Shown here piece after piece: positions 33,618 to 44,696 of a DNA stretch of 64,000 nt. Both the position numbers and the translations under genes were made by a program. Location: the NCBI GenBank assembly GCA_027575765.1, contig JANBPT010000042.1, positions 31,708-95,707 of the forward strand, given 5' to 3'. This DNA comes from Tieghemiomyces parasiticus. Lineage: Eukaryota; Kickxellomycota; Dimargaritomycetes; Dimargaritales; Dimargaritaceae. The notes beneath the pieces were generated by a model. The model was not told the origin of the DNA. It searched no databases and was given only the letters and a program-made list of their open reading frames with translations. Position 1 is the first letter of the stretch. Each line of letters opens with the position of its first letter.

Positions 33618-36230
33618 CTAGGTCTTTGGGGCTTTGAGCTCAGCCAGAGTCTCCGTTAACCGGTCATGAAGCGGATGGTCACCAAAGGTGTCCTTGGTGC
33701 GACCAATCAGGCTGCGCAGGATAAGACGGGCTTGGTAGTTCCAATCGGCGGCGGTAACAGCATCACCGTCCGGCGTAGCCGGGAGCGGGCCTAGGTTACG
33801 GTAGGCGTCGGTAAGTTCCAGCGCGCCCTCAGCTACCTCGACAAACACGGCTTGGTCATGGTCCAGGGCCGGGTTGGTGACCAGACAGCGGTAGGCTTTG
33901 AGGTGGGCGTCCAGGGCCTGGACGTAGCGCTTCTGCCAGAACCAGAAATCGGCACAGATCTTCCACACGCGCGGGACGGATGAAATGCGGGAAGTGATCG
34001 AATTGACGAGGAGACGTTCGATAACGGCGGCCTGGCGGCCCACGGGGACCCCGTGGACATCGACACGGTCGCGGATCGCTGCCTGCACGATGGTGTTAAG
34101 CACATCCACATCGAGGCAGTCATCCTGGCGTTTTGGGTAGCTAAGGGTGATTACGCGGTCCAGAGCGGCAATGGCTTCAGAGAAGAAACCCAAATCGATG
34201 CTGACGTACAAGTAGTTGGACCAGATCCGCCAGCTATCGTGATGTTTGCGGGCGGCCATGCGAAAGGCCCCGAATGCGTCCAACTTCTTGTCCTGCCGGA
34301 GGTAACACGAGGCCAGATTGCTCCAGGCCTCGGCGTTGTCTGGGTCTAAGTTAGTGGTACGCAGGAAGGCCCTCGCCGCTGTGGCCCAATCCTCTACCTG
34401 CAGCCCAGCGCAGCCTAGCATGAACCAGGAGTTTTCGAAAAGAGGGTTAAGGGCTAGGGCACGCTCGTAGCAGGCGATACTCTCCGAGTACCGCTTTTCG
34501 TGGTAGTGGCGGCCGCCAAGTGACCGCATGGCCCGGGCGTAGCGGTGGCCTGAGACCTCCCAGGCCCGCTCCCAGTGAGCTGGATCATTGGTGAGGTCGC
34601 CTAGGAGGCACAGTAATTTGGGGTCATCGGGCGTGACGGCCAGGCGTTCGCGCACGATCCTTTCGGCCACGCTGGCCTGCTCTAGCATCTGGTAGCAGCT
34701 GATGACCTCGTCCCACATTTCAAGGCGTTCAAAAATCTCCAGCGCACTGCGGAAGACGCCCAGGCTGGCGAAGCGGAGGGCCAGTTCCTTCTCGAGTTCC
34801 CAGCGCGATGGGAGTTGCAAAGTGTAGAAGTAGGCCAGGCGCTCGGTGACGTGTGACTCTGCGGACGGCATCTGGTCCACCAAGGCCTGGAGTTGCAGAG
34901 CCGATCGTTCCACAGTCCGGGAACCCTCGGCCTCCAGGCGGGAGCGAAGTACCAAGGCCATGGTATGCACCATCCAGTTGTTAGGGTGGCTGATGACTCG
35001 CGACACGTAGGGCTTCATCTGCTCAAAAGTCAGGCCGTCGCTGGGATTAGTGTTTTTGATATTAAGGCAGAAGGCCAGTAGGACACATTGATCGATGATG
35101 CGCAGGTTACCCTGCTCGGTTGGGTCGCCCCCGTCCGTGTAATGGATGGACTCAAGCACGGTGTCATCATTGAGCGCAAGAGTGTGCGGGGCTTTCGTAT
35201 CGTTGGCGGACGCCGTCTTGGCATTACTGTCAATCTGGGGGTCTAAACTGGCGCTCTCGGCCATGACTACAAGTTGGGATACATCAAACTTCTGGAACTT
35301 AGTGCGGCGGCCGAGGGCACCGGTGACCTTCCACTGGAGTCCGCTGGCCTCCTGGGCCCGGGTAAAGTCCGCGACGGACTCGTGATGACGGTCGTAAATC
35401 TCATTAACCAGGCCTCGCTCGAGGTAGTAGCGGGCCAATAGCTCAGAGCGCAGTGATTCTGGGAGGGTTGGGGCGCATTCTTGGTTGGTGGTGCCGGTCA
35501 GAATCTTACCGGTGCGATCCTGTAGCGTGTGAATCTGGCTCGCCAGGGTCGCTGCATTCTCGTCCAGGAGGGACTGGTGCAGGCGCAGACAGCGGGTCGC
35601 CCACCAGGCCGCCGAGGCTGGGGCCATAGGGCCCTCGGCCGCAGGCTCCGCATCGTCATCAGCCACGCCGCATAGGATACGGACAAGCAGGATCCGGCTG
35701 AGGACCAGGAGGTACGGATCGGAGGTCAGGTGATAGGCACGCTCGCCGTCAACCTCCAGTAGCTTGAGTAGTGCCGCGGTCCAATCCGTTGGGGCGCCCA
35801 GCGTGTTCGCGAGCACCGGTGGGATGATCTCGGCGGTGTCAAGTTCGAGGCGTGGGCCCGTCCAGCCTTGCTGCACAAATAGCTGGAGCAGCGCGACACC
35901 CACCGCCAGCATGCCGGCGCGAAGCTCCGCCTGGGCCTCGGCCGGACCGTTGGTCAGTTGAGTGGCCAGTTGGTCCTCGTAGGTAGTGCCCTCGGTAGTC
36001 GACCCGGTAAGTCCGAGCACGTGACGGCCGGTGTCCGACCTCAGGACGTCGAGGTAACGGCCCTCGTAGATCGCGGTCCACAAGTCGGCCTGCGGGTGGT
36101 TCGAGAGTACCGCTGGGATGGGCGACGTAGCTTTGCCCGGCTGGGCGAGTAGGCGCCAATCGGGTAGGTCCTGCATGGCAAATGTAGAGGAGACGGGCTG
36201 AAAGACTTGAATGCGTACGGGACTAGGCAA
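33618..36230 (-). CDS. TTC27/Emw1-type tetratricopeptide repeat protein
   Basis: Intronless protein of 870 residues (852 if the in-frame ATG at 36176 is used, just before QDLPDWRLL). The C-terminal half holds consecutive TPR units, with a diagnostic block: HYHEKRYSESIACYERALAL, then NPLFENSWFMLGCAGLQ and NLDPDNAEAWSNLASCYLRQ. The N-terminal half is helical with weak repeats. Order and length match TTC27 of animals (843 residues) and Emw1 of fungi. Emw1 is essential for cell-wall maintenance in fission yeast, and TTC27 is linked to protein folding and spliceosome assembly. It acts as a scaffold; no catalytic motif is present. Confidence 0.88.
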   Translation of the reverse strand: MPSPVRIQVFQPVSSTFAMQDLPDWRLLAQPGKATSPIPAVLSNHPQADLWTAIYEGRYLDVLRSDTGRHVLGLTGSTTEGTTYEDQLATQLTNGPAEAQAELRAGMLAVGVALLQLFVQQGWTGPRLELDTAEIIPPVLANTLGAPTDWTAALLKLLEVDGERAYHLTSDPYLLVLSRILLVRILCGVADDDAEPAAEGPMAPASAAWWATRCLRLHQSLLDENAATLASQIHTLQDRTGKILTGTTNQECAPTLPESLRSELLARYYLERGLVNEIYDRHHESVADFTRAQEASGLQWKVTGALGRRTKFQKFDVSQLVVMAESASLDPQIDSNAKTASANDTKAPHTLALNDDTVLESIHYTDGGDPTEQGNLRIIDQCVLLAFCLNIKNTNPSDGLTFEQMKPYVSRVISHPNNWMVHTMALVLRSRLEAEGSRTVERSALQLQALVDQMPSAESHVTERLAYFYTLQLPSRWELEKELALRFASLGVFRSALEIFERLEMWDEVISCYQMLEQASVAERIVRERLAVTPDDPKLLCLLGDLTNDPAHWERAWEVSGHRYARAMRSLGGRHYHEKRYSESIACYERALALNPLFENSWFMLGCAGLQVEDWATAARAFLRTTNLDPDNAEAWSNLASCYLRQDKKLDAFGAFRMAARKHHDSWRIWSNYLYVSIDLGFFSEAIAALDRVITLSYPKRQDDCLDVDVLNTIVQAAIRDRVDVHGVPVGRQAAVIERLLVNSITSRISSVPRVWKICADFWFWQKRYVQALDAHLKAYRCLVTNPALDHDQAVFVEVAEGALELTDAYRNLGPLPATPDGDAVTAADWNYQARLILRSLIGRTKDTFGDHPLHDRLTETLAELKAPKT

Positions 36231-37277
36231 CTGGTCCGATAGGAAGTGGACAAATGTGTACCAGCAGCACAGATAGTTTGGAGGTTGACCAGGCGAGGAA
36301 TGTACCGATAAAGGGAACCCCGGGGCTCCCAGTATTTTTAGGCGACGGATAACGAAGTTGAGTTCAGCTTACTAATTGCAACCGACCGGCTTCTCCCATC
36401 CAACTTTTTTTTTCCTGCTGGTTGATTTTTTCTATTCCCTCCCATTACTGAGCGAAGATGTACAGCGGTCTAGTCTAAATTTGTTCCGCTGTTCTTCATT
36501 GACCACCTGCACCGCTCGGCTGGTCTTGGCTTACACAATGGTGGCAGTATATACTATACCTCTCTAGAGTTCAGTAGCAGCCAGTTTTCGTTTATTGGGC
36601 GCCACCCTTGATGTAGTTAGCGGAGACTAAATCGGTCCGGTTGCACTGGGCTGATTGCTCAAGAGAGGGCCGAAAAGGAAAAGGGGCAATGGCGTATCGA
36701 GTGCCCCGGTTACCTGGGAATTGTCTGCAATCCACAGAGTCTAAAGGACTTATACTGCGGAGGTCAAGTGGCTGACCAGTCTTATATCTCCAAGTAAAGT
36801 ATCGATTGCGATTACGGTAGAGCGGAACGGGGTCTAAATATGTATATTCGAGCATATAATGTGGCAGGATTTTCGAGGTGGGGGTCTATATTCGGACTAG
36901 CCCGCCATTAAACCATAGGTAGGTAGGAATGTTGCAGAAGCCATGATATCCAGTCGTAACAGTCGAGAATACTGGATGCCGATTCCATAGATTGACCTTA
37001 TTATATTTATATTTTAGCTCGTTCAGTTTAAAAAGTTACAAGGTTTAGAATAGCTTGATACATTTAATAAGGGACGGGTCAACATCAAGGTCACTAAATA
37101 GCGAATAGGAAAGGCGTAAAAAAAATATACCATGGTCCAGCGGTAGGTGCGTTGGAAGGAGCAATAGAAAGGATGAAAAGGCCCGGGATGGGACTGGAGC
37201 GGGGTGTGAGGTACAAGTCGGAGCAAGTCTCTGCCTAGCCGTCAGACACCCGGACGACGTCCACCCGGGTACGACAG
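36231..37277. other. Intergenic between TTC27 and G gamma
   Basis: AT-richer DNA with no supportable gene. It should contain the TTC27 promoter (right after 36230) and the 3' end of the G gamma gene. Confidence 0.4.
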
Positions 37278-37493
37278 TTACAGTACCGAACAACACGACA
37301 CACCCGAGCGCTTCGGTGACCAGCGGTCCTCCGGCGGAGGACCCCACACGGAGGGCAGAAGGCAGTCGCGGGTCTGGGTTACGTAGGCAATCAGGGAACG
37401 ACTGGCCTCCGACGTGGCGATGCGGGGAAGGTCCAGCTGCTCGCGGAGGCGCCGGTTCTGCTCCTGGAGCTTACGGAGGCGGTTCTCAGACAT
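37278..37493 (-). CDS. Heterotrimeric G-protein gamma subunit
   Basis: Single exon of 71 residues. An N-terminal coiled coil (RLRKLQEQNRRLREQLDLPR) is followed by the conserved TSEASRSLIAYVTQTRDCLL segment that wraps the G beta propeller, then SVWGPPPEDRW. The C-terminus CSVL is a CAAX box; the final Leu predicts geranylgeranylation and plasma-membrane anchoring with G beta. Fungal G gamma subunits commonly end CC-x-x-M, so the Leu is a small departure. Adjacent Cys (CC) may be palmitoylated. It acts in pheromone or nutrient signalling together with G alpha and G beta, which are not in this window. Confidence 0.88.
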   Translation of the reverse strand: MSENRLRKLQEQNRRLREQLDLPRIATSEASRSLIAYVTQTRDCLLPSVWGPPPEDRWSPKRSGVSCCSVL

Positions 37494-38503
37494 GGTGACG
37501 AGATTTCAAAATAGCGTTGTTTGTTAAGAGAGAGGCGGGGACAGATGGCGTAGCAAGGCCAAGAAGTAGAATACAGCGGTACTATGGAACAAAGGGGAAG
37601 GTAGCCGTCAGGGGGGGGGGAATGGCAAGCCTACGAGTTTAAACGGATGGAAATGGTCTGCGGAGAAACAAGGGAAGGCGGGGGGGAATCGATGAAGAAA
37701 AGGCGGGGAGGGGCGGAGACTGATGGGAAGTAGCTACTGCGGGAGCCGTTGGGCGGCTTCGCGAATGGTCAGTTGGCGAGGAGCGAATAGAGCAGCCAAC
37801 ATCCACAGGACATTGCAGGGCGAGAGAGACGTGTGGCGGGACCAACCGGGGAGGGGGCGTGGAACGGGTCTTGGATGAACAGGGCTGAGAGCTGGCGATC
37901 CATTCGTAAGGGCAAGGAGGCAGGCGCCTGTTCCCTGCCGACCGGTTACACGTGAGTGCCCCTACCCGCTGCAATTCATTTCTCCGCCGCTGCCTTTCAT
38001 GCGGTGTGGAAGGGTCACCCATCTAACGCGGTGGCGCCCTTTGCCAGGGATAACCGACCTGCTGTATTGGTCCTGGCCTGCCTCCCGAGGCCCATGTGCT
38101 CCAGTGGAGCGTTTGTTCATCGCGCTGGCCTGGCCTTCCATCGCCGGACTATTGCACTATCCCGTGTGGTAAACATTTCACATCTCCCCTTCAACTGTCA
38201 CTGTCGGCCAAACACCTTCCCCATACCTTAGCCAGGCCGTGTGTGCAACAGCCTGGGCTGAACAGCCGACTTGATTGGGATCAGTGGCACCCAAACCCAG
38301 CCTTCATGTGGGTGGGGACACGTATATGGCTTGCGTGGTGTCTAGTCGAAACGATGCTCCTCGATGAGCGAGAGCCGCAGTCCGGCTGAATGTTGCATTA
38401 TTATCGAATTTATGGCCGGAGAGGCAGAGAAAAGAAAAAAGGTAAATGGTACAGGTAGCTTGCTGCAAGCTAGATGCAGCGAATGCGATATTTAGGACCG
38501 CGC
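37494..38503. other. Intergenic between G gamma and EMC6
   Basis: No supportable gene. It includes a G-run near 37611-37620 and purine-rich DNA that would be the transcribed leader of the minus-strand G gamma gene. Confidence 0.35.
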
Positions 38504-38848
38504 CTAATCATATACGTGGACCAGGTTGAACGCCAGAGTCCAGAATAGCACGAACGTGAATAGGCCCGAGAAGATGCCGTGAGTGGCGATGCCGGCGGCA
38601 GAGGGAAAGTATCGAGTGGGTTGGCTCTGGGCCTTGAGCAAGAACAGCAGCGCCGCGAGCGTGCTCCAACTGGCTGTGTAGAGCACGAACCCAGCCCAGC
38701 CAGCCAGACCCAGGATCCCGGCCGCGCAGCCTGCAGCCGCGCAGCTCAGCGTCTGGATATTGTCCAAGGTGCGGTTGTTGGCGAGCACGTGGGGGTCAAA
38801 GTAGACCGGCGTGGTGATGCCCGGCGTGCCGGCGGTAGCGGAGGCCAT
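38504..38848 (-). CDS. EMC6: ER membrane protein complex subunit 6
   Basis: Single exon of 114 residues, the family's usual size. Conserved features: NNRTLDNIQTLSCAAAGCAA leading into the first hydrophobic segment (AGILGLAGWAGFVLY), a second (STLAALLFLLKA), the RYF motif before the last segment, and the C-terminus GLFTFVLFWTLAFNLVHVY. EMC6 is a core membrane subunit of the EMC insertase, which inserts tail-anchored and multipass proteins into the ER membrane. The start ATG at 38848 is preceded by a purine-poor leader. Confidence 0.92.
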   Translation of the reverse strand: MASATAGTPGITTPVYFDPHVLANNRTLDNIQTLSCAAAGCAAGILGLAGWAGFVLYTASWSTLAALLFLLKAQSQPTRYFPSAAGIATHGIFSGLFTFVLFWTLAFNLVHVYD

Positions 38849-39289
38849 GGCGCGTAATAAGGGATGTGAAGGAGGGCCGGGTCGCGAAAATGAGTCGTGG
38901 ACTGGCGGATGCGATGAGAGCTAAATGTAGAAAGGACCGGATGGTAAGTCGGGGATCAAATGGGGGGTGCTGCAATGACCCCACCCCCAGTGGTCGAGTT
39001 GGATGACGGCCACGGGATGCGATGCGGGGAGCCTTAGATTCTTTAGAAACCCCCATGGCCACCCAGCTCCCTGGTCCCCTCTATTAGCTCGCCCAGGGCC
39101 AGCTTGGCCTCACCTTCACCCACTCGTATCCTTCAGGTGTCGAATTAATGTGTATTATGTTTTAATGTGTCTGAATTTTAGCGGGGGGACACGGCTGAGC
39201 GGCCAAAGTTGAGGTGGTACACAGAGTTGGGGTTGGGCCGCGCACTGAACGAGAGGACGTGCCTGGCAGCGACCTGGTAGTCGCGCAGG

Positions 39290-39834
39290 TTAGATCCCGG
39301 CGTAGAATTTCTCCAGGAAGGTGGTAGGCTTGGGATCGGCCTCCTCCTTGGCAAAGTAGTTCATAAGCTGGGACTGCTGCTTCCAGGCGTTGACCGTCTC
39401 TTGGTAGTCCATTTGGCCCTTGACAAGAAGCACGTCGATGGACTTGAGGTCCGACACGTAGCGGTTCTTCTCGAACTCCTCCCTAATTTTGGCCCGGATC
39501 ACCGACATGGGCATGCTCAGCTGGAACTGCTCCACGATGCCAGGGACCTGGAGAACGGCGGCGGGGAGAGGTGACGTGGACGTAAGGTGGTGGTGGTAAG
39601 GTGTTAGAGCCGAGTAGCAGCAGGAAGAATGGCTAGCGCCCAACCCCCTCTGTAGGGCCCAACGGGCCAGGTCCAAATCACATCTGGAGGCGGTCCCGGA
39701 CAACGACAGCGTCGGAAAGGGCCCGGGAGTGTACTTACCGCGCGCTGCCACTGGCGGTACTGGCCAATGACCCGTTGGCGCGCCTGGGCCAGGGATTTGG
39801 AGGAAGTGATGGCGACAGATTCGATAATGGGCAT
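39290..39834 (-). CDS. NDUFA6: NADH dehydrogenase alpha subcomplex subunit 6 (LYR protein)
   Basis: Two exons, 39834-39739 and 39547-39290, joined in phase 0 (GCGgtaagt to ctccag), giving 117 residues. Exon 1 carries the LYR-family motif as GQYRQWQRA; exon 2 continues VPGIVEQFQL, then MSVIRAKIREEFEKNRYVSD and the VLLVKGQMDYQETVNAWKQ block typical of NDUFA6/B14. It is an accessory subunit of respiratory complex I that binds the mitochondrial acyl carrier protein. The canonical Leu of LYR is Gln here. The intron is 191 bases. Its presence implies that this fungus has complex I. Confidence 0.93.
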
Positions 39835-40270
39835 GGTTGTAGTGAAAATCGGCGAACTCTAAATGTGGTGGCAGGGACAGCAGAGATGTACAGGTTGGGA
39901 AAGGGGGGAGGAAAGGCAGAAGGAAAATGTATATGCTAGAATCAGTCAAGCGGAGGGATTCCTCTACCTTGATTTCCTTTCCTCCTGGGGGTGAGAGGGC
40001 TTCAGGGCTAACGTCCCGTACACGGTAGCAGCGGACAGAAGCCTGGGTATTGTAGCGCTTCGCCCTGCCACGGCGGAGCCTTAGTTATCTACCCTGAGCC
40101 CTCTAATGCCCAACACCGAACTGATTACCGCCCAGTAGGTCGACACAATCCCCATGTTTAATTACACGCTTATATAAGGGAGACAAAGAGCAGATATGGG
40201 GTTGACGCTACGGTAAAAGCAAAGCTGACGATTGGGTGTGGCTGTCGCTCCTAGACAACCATATTGGAGG

Positions 40271-42476
40271 CTACCTCTGGAAAATTAAGCACCGCTCCAT
40301 ACCGAATCGGTCCATCAGGGAGCCAAAGTAGGTCAGGCCGTTTGCCATGATGGTCTTGACACGCGGGGCCATGCCTTGACCCACCTCGAGCACCAGGTAG
40401 CCACCAGGGCGGAGCAGACATCGGTCGGGGACGGTTAGGCTCTGCTGTAGAAGGTGGTAAAACTCGTAGCCGTTCTCCCCGGCGAAGAGGGCTTCGGCCG
40501 GTTCATGTTCCCGGTTGGCTTTGAAGATGCGGTTGGCCCCGGTCTCACGGTTAAGATACGGCGGGTTGCACAGAACAAGGTCAAAGGGGTGCCGGGTGGT
40601 CAAGTGAGCGGTCGTGGCCTCCATAGTGGTCATGTCGTCCTGCAGCCAGGTGATCCGGTCGGCCAGGTCGTGCCGTGTTCCGTTGCGGGTGGCCACTGCC
40701 AGGGCCTCGGCGCTGATATCCAGCCCGACCCCAAGGGTATCAGCGGGTAGTCCGAGAAGAGTGGCGATCAGGAGGCAGCCACTTCCGGTCCCCACGTCCA
40801 GGACGTGGAGGGGTAGCGTATCACCCTGCCCCAGGTCGTTGCCGGGAATATCCAGCGTGTCCGAGCGTGAAGGAGATGGCGGACCTACCCTCACTTGGGT
40901 GGTCAGAAGCCCGCCGGAAACCAGTTCCAGCGCGGCCCGGACCAGGCTTTCCGAACTTGGACGGGGAATTAGCGTGGCCGGGGTGACGTGGAACGGGTAG
41001 GTTGCGAAAGTCTGGCAGTTCGGGAGCGGAGGCAGCATGTGGTTAGGAAGAGATTATGGTTTATTGCACAAGCCCGGTGGTCCTTTACTGAACACACGTC
41101 CTTAATTACATCCCCAGTCGGCTGAGCATCAAACGAAGGTATCTGACAGAGCCGGCGCCAGTATAAGCGGCGGCCGGGTGCACCCCAACTCACCTGTTCG
41201 CCAAGGACGTAGGCCAGGGGCCGGTCGCGGGTGTGGTCAAACGTTGCCAGGTCAGATTCGAGCGCATTTCCGGCCTCAGGTTGCCGGGCCGCGAACTCGG
41301 CCAGTCGTGCAAAGTACGCGTCCGCCTTGCGTTGGAATGCCTCCGCTTCCCGTCGGAGGAGCTGTTCAAATTTGGGTGGCAGAGGTCGTTCGACGGCGAC
41401 GCGGACACCCGTAGTCGGGTGGTCAAAGGCTAGGCTGACCAGGGCAAGGTAGAGCCCCTTACCTGATGACTTGAGCCGACGCGTCCGCGAACCAACCCCG
41501 ACCACGGGGTGACCGGCGTCCAGCATTTGCCGCCGTACGCAGGCCCCACCCCGCGGCGACCGCGGTGCAAACCGCGCCAACGTCAGGTGGCCGCTGCTGT
41601 TGCACCGTACGGTTTGGAGCACAGATGGTGGAGTGGACCATTCCGAGGCCGCGGCTAAGGAGCGGACGGCCGTGCCAGCGTTCCCGTGGCAAACGGCAAC
41701 ATACGTCTCCTCCACGGCCCCTGTAGCGTAGGCCGCCTGTAAACTAGTCAAGGTCGCCTCAGCCTTGGCCAATAGGGCCTGCCGGGGTCAGGGTAGATGT
41801 GAAAGTGGGTGAAGGTCCAGGGAGATCGGGTTGTTCTCGTTAAATTGGTTGCTCAGGCAACAAGGTCCACTGTGGGCGTAAATCACGGCACACAGCTACC
41901 CTGGTCATCGACTTGCCGCCTGGCGCTAGAAAGGACGTGGAAAGCGGTGGCCGGAGCAGCTGATAAACGTACCAGACCGAAGGATCCTTTCTCAACGCGG
42001 TTGACATGCCAGACCCGGTACTGGCTCAGGGCCGAGTCAATTTGGCATCCGCTCAGGACGGAGGGCGCCTGGGTTTCTAAGTGGGTCAGGTCCGCACCGG
42101 GCGGCTTGTAAACCACGGCCAGGTGGTCATCCTCGTAGGCGACATCCCAGGTGTGGTGGGCGTTGCGGTCGCGCTGGCCCAGTAGGGGATCGGCCCGAAC
42201 GGTGACCCGGTCGCCTGCGGCTAGTAATTTGGTCTCCAAGACCACTTGGCCGTTCACCGCCACCTCGTCACGTTTGAAGGCCTGCTTGATGACGAGGCCC
42301 GTGCTGTAGACGTGTCGCAGGTGTTGCTTCGCGAATTTGAGAGCGCGCATACCGTCCTCGGCCGGGGATACGACCACCTCGACGTAGCGAGTCAGGGAGC
42401 CGTCGGTAGGGCCAGCAGCCACACTCGCTTCCGCCCCACTCGGGCCGTGGTTGCCAACGACACGGTCGGTGCTCAT
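40271..42476 (-). CDS. S4/RluA-like pseudouridine synthase module fused to HemK/PrmC-type methyltransferase
   Basis: Three exons, 42476-41973, 41778-41194 and 41011-40271, all phase 0 (CTGgtacgt to ccggcag; CAGgtgagt to ctgccag), giving 609 residues; an upstream in-frame ATG at 42653 would add 59. Residues about 43-93 form an S4 RNA-binding domain (VIKQAFKRDEVAVNGQVV). Residues about 110-290 follow RluA synthases: DDHLAVVYKPPG, RVEKGSFGLALLAKAEATL, ETYVAVCHG, MLDAGHPVVG, GLYLALVSLAFDHPTTG. The catalytic HRLD motif reads NRVE, so Glu162 replaces the catalytic Asp. From about 290 it is HemK-like: DRPLAYVLGEQ, ATLIPRPSSE, the SAM motif LDVGTGSGC (about 435) and NPPY (512-515) for Gln N5-methylation of release factors. 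The RluA end and HemK start share exon 2, so this is one gene. Mitochondrial location is plausible but unproven. Confidence 0.8.
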
Positions 42477-43063
42477 GCTGTTGGTGCGAGGTGGGCGGCG
42501 AGGCGTAGAATGGATAGAGGGACAGCGAGGTGCAATCCGCAAGGATACGGGGGGGATGAGAGGAGAGGGTTTTAGCGTTGGTGTATTGAGGAATTCGCCT
42601 ACTGCGAGGCCATCGTGGCTCCCCCTCCCCAGTGCCCCACTACCCGACCGCATAGCCTCGCGGTACGATCCACCCGAAAATGTGTATTATAAGCACAGGG
42701 TTGTTGGAGTACTAGGGCACACGGTCGAAGGAAGCGGGCACTAAGAAGCACGTGACCTTCTATATTACCCTACGCCTGTCGTTCTCCTCGGCGCTCTTAT
42801 CGGTACCACGTCCCCCCGCCCTCCTCCCCCTCTGTCCGCAGAACTTTTGCACCTCGCTGCAAGCAGGGTGGCCCGTTGGCAGCGCCAACTGGGGGGTGGT
42901 AACCGTTGGAGGGCTTGGGGCCGGACAGGCCAAGTTAATCAATCCGGAGGGCCCATCATAAGTGTACACGGCATCGACACCCGAAAAGTCTCTCCCTCTT
43001 TTCCCTTTGATACCCTTCCTTACCCTTTTGTATCAAGATAGCACGCCTCGCTATTCTACAACC

Positions 43064-44260
43064 ATGGCCGTCGGAAAGAACAAGTAAGGATCGTACTCCT
43101 CACTACCCTCCCACCAGCCACCCATCCGTCCGCAAACCTACGACCCTGCCCAGCGCGACCTCGATTACGGAAGGACCACGGACGGATGGATGGACTGGTT
43201 CAGATCCTAAACTGTGCAATCAAGGCGGTTGACGGATGGATATCGAAGCGTCCGGCCGAATTGTGGTCGCAGTTCCGCTTTCTGTACCGGTGAACGCAAT
43301 TGTTCATACGGTGGGCACATGTCCGTTGTCGGTCTGCGAGCAGCTGCGAATCACGACGCGCGACCTTCGCCCCAAGATCCTGGGGACCACGTTTAACTTA
43401 GCCAGCATCTGTCACGGATTCCGTCTGCGTTAGTCTGTAGCCTATGAATCCACCGTTGCTAATCCACCACATCTACTTTCATCCCCACCACACATACCCA
43501 TCTTCTATTTAGGCGTTTGAGCAAGGGCAAGAAGGGTCTCAAGAAGAAGGTCGTGGACCCCTTCACCCGCAAGGACTGGTACGACATCAAGGCCCCGTCC
43601 ATGTTCAAGACCCGCACCGTGGGTAAGACCCTCGCCAACCGCACCCAGGGTCTTAAGAACGCCAACGACTCGCTGAAGGGTCGCGTCCTGGAGCTCTCCC
43701 TGGGCGACCTGAACCCCGATGAGTCGGACACCTACCGCAAGTTCAAGCTTCGCGTCGATGAGGTGTCTGGCCGCAACTGCCTGACCAACTTCCACGGCAT
43801 GTCCTTCACCTCGGACAAGCTGCGCTCGCTGGTCAAGAAGAAGCAGACCAAGATCGAGGCCCACCTTGACGTGAAGACCACCGACGGGTACCTCGTCCGC
43901 CTCTTTGCCATTGCCTTCACCAAGCGCCGCCCCGGTCAGCTGAAGGTCACCAGCTACGCCAAGAGCTCCCAGGTCCGTCTCATCCGCAAGAAGATGTTCG
44001 ACATCATGACCCGTGAGGCCTCCACCTGCGAGCTCAAGGATCTGGTCCTCAAGCTCATCCCTGAGGTCATTGGCCGGGAGATTGAGAAGGCCGGTAGCCG
44101 CATCTACCCGCTCAAGGACTGCTTCGTCCACAAGGCGAAGATCCTCAAGTCGCCCCGTTACGATCCCCAGAAGCTGATGGAGCTCCACTCCGATCTGGCC
44201 GAGACCGGTGCCAAGATCTCCAAGGACTTCAAGGAGCCCGAGGTGCAGGCCGAGGTTTAA
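43064..44260 (+). CDS. 40S ribosomal protein eS1 (S3a)
   Basis: Two exons: a 20-base first exon, 43064-43083 (MAVGKNK), and 43513-44260, joined in phase 2 (AACAAgtaagg to atttag). The protein has 255 residues, exactly the yeast length. Family blocks are [45 protein letters not shown] and the C-terminal [14 protein letters not shown]. It is a core small-subunit protein near the mRNA exit. Codon use is strongly biased to C/G-ending codons, as expected for high expression. The 428-base intron right after the start codon is a usual place for introns in fungal ribosomal protein genes; I saw no box C/D or H/ACA snoRNA in it. It is divergent from the HemK fusion gene. Confidence 0.97.
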
Positions 44261-44442
44261 AATAGCCCCGCCCCATCCTACTTGTGAGGACACATTCGTG
44301 TGCCCGCCTCTCTATAAACACATTCCATAAATCCCACACCTGTCTCTTACTACCGCGTACTAGGTTCCGGCCGGCCCTACCCCCCATCCTTATACCTCCC
44401 GCTCGGCCTTCGAATCGATGCCGCGTCGGGGTCAATCGAAGG

Positions 44443-44448
44443 AATAAA
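44443..44448 (+). terminator. Candidate poly(A) signal for eS1
   Basis: AATAAA about 180 bases after the stop codon. Confidence 0.4.
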
Positions 44449-44690
44449 AAGCAGCTTGAAAATGTCGCATCCAGACAGTAAGAGTGCGATTGTGTGTGGG
44501 GGAGGGGTGCCCCAATTACGGCGCCGTAGCTAACTGGGCAGTAGAACACAGATGAATTGGCAGCCAGCACCATTTCGGAGTGCACAGGCCGCTGTCATCC
44601 TTCCATGGTAGTGGACAACGGCTGATGGTTACAATCCTACGACACGTGCAGCACGATGGGGGGGGGAGGTCCTTTAGACATATCAGTGGG

Positions 44691-44696
44691 TTTATT
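44691..44696 (-). terminator. Candidate poly(A) signal for uL22m
   Basis: TTTATT on the plus strand (AATAAA on the minus) about 100 bases past the uL22m stop. Confidence 0.35.

Noticed and set aside
43084..43512. Intron-encoded snoRNA in the eS1 gene
   Set aside because: No RTGATGA/CTGA pair or H/ACA arrangement was found by eye in the 429-base intron.
43505..44293. 262-codon minus-strand frame over eS1
   Set aside because: Shadow produced by the codon bias of the ribosomal protein gene.
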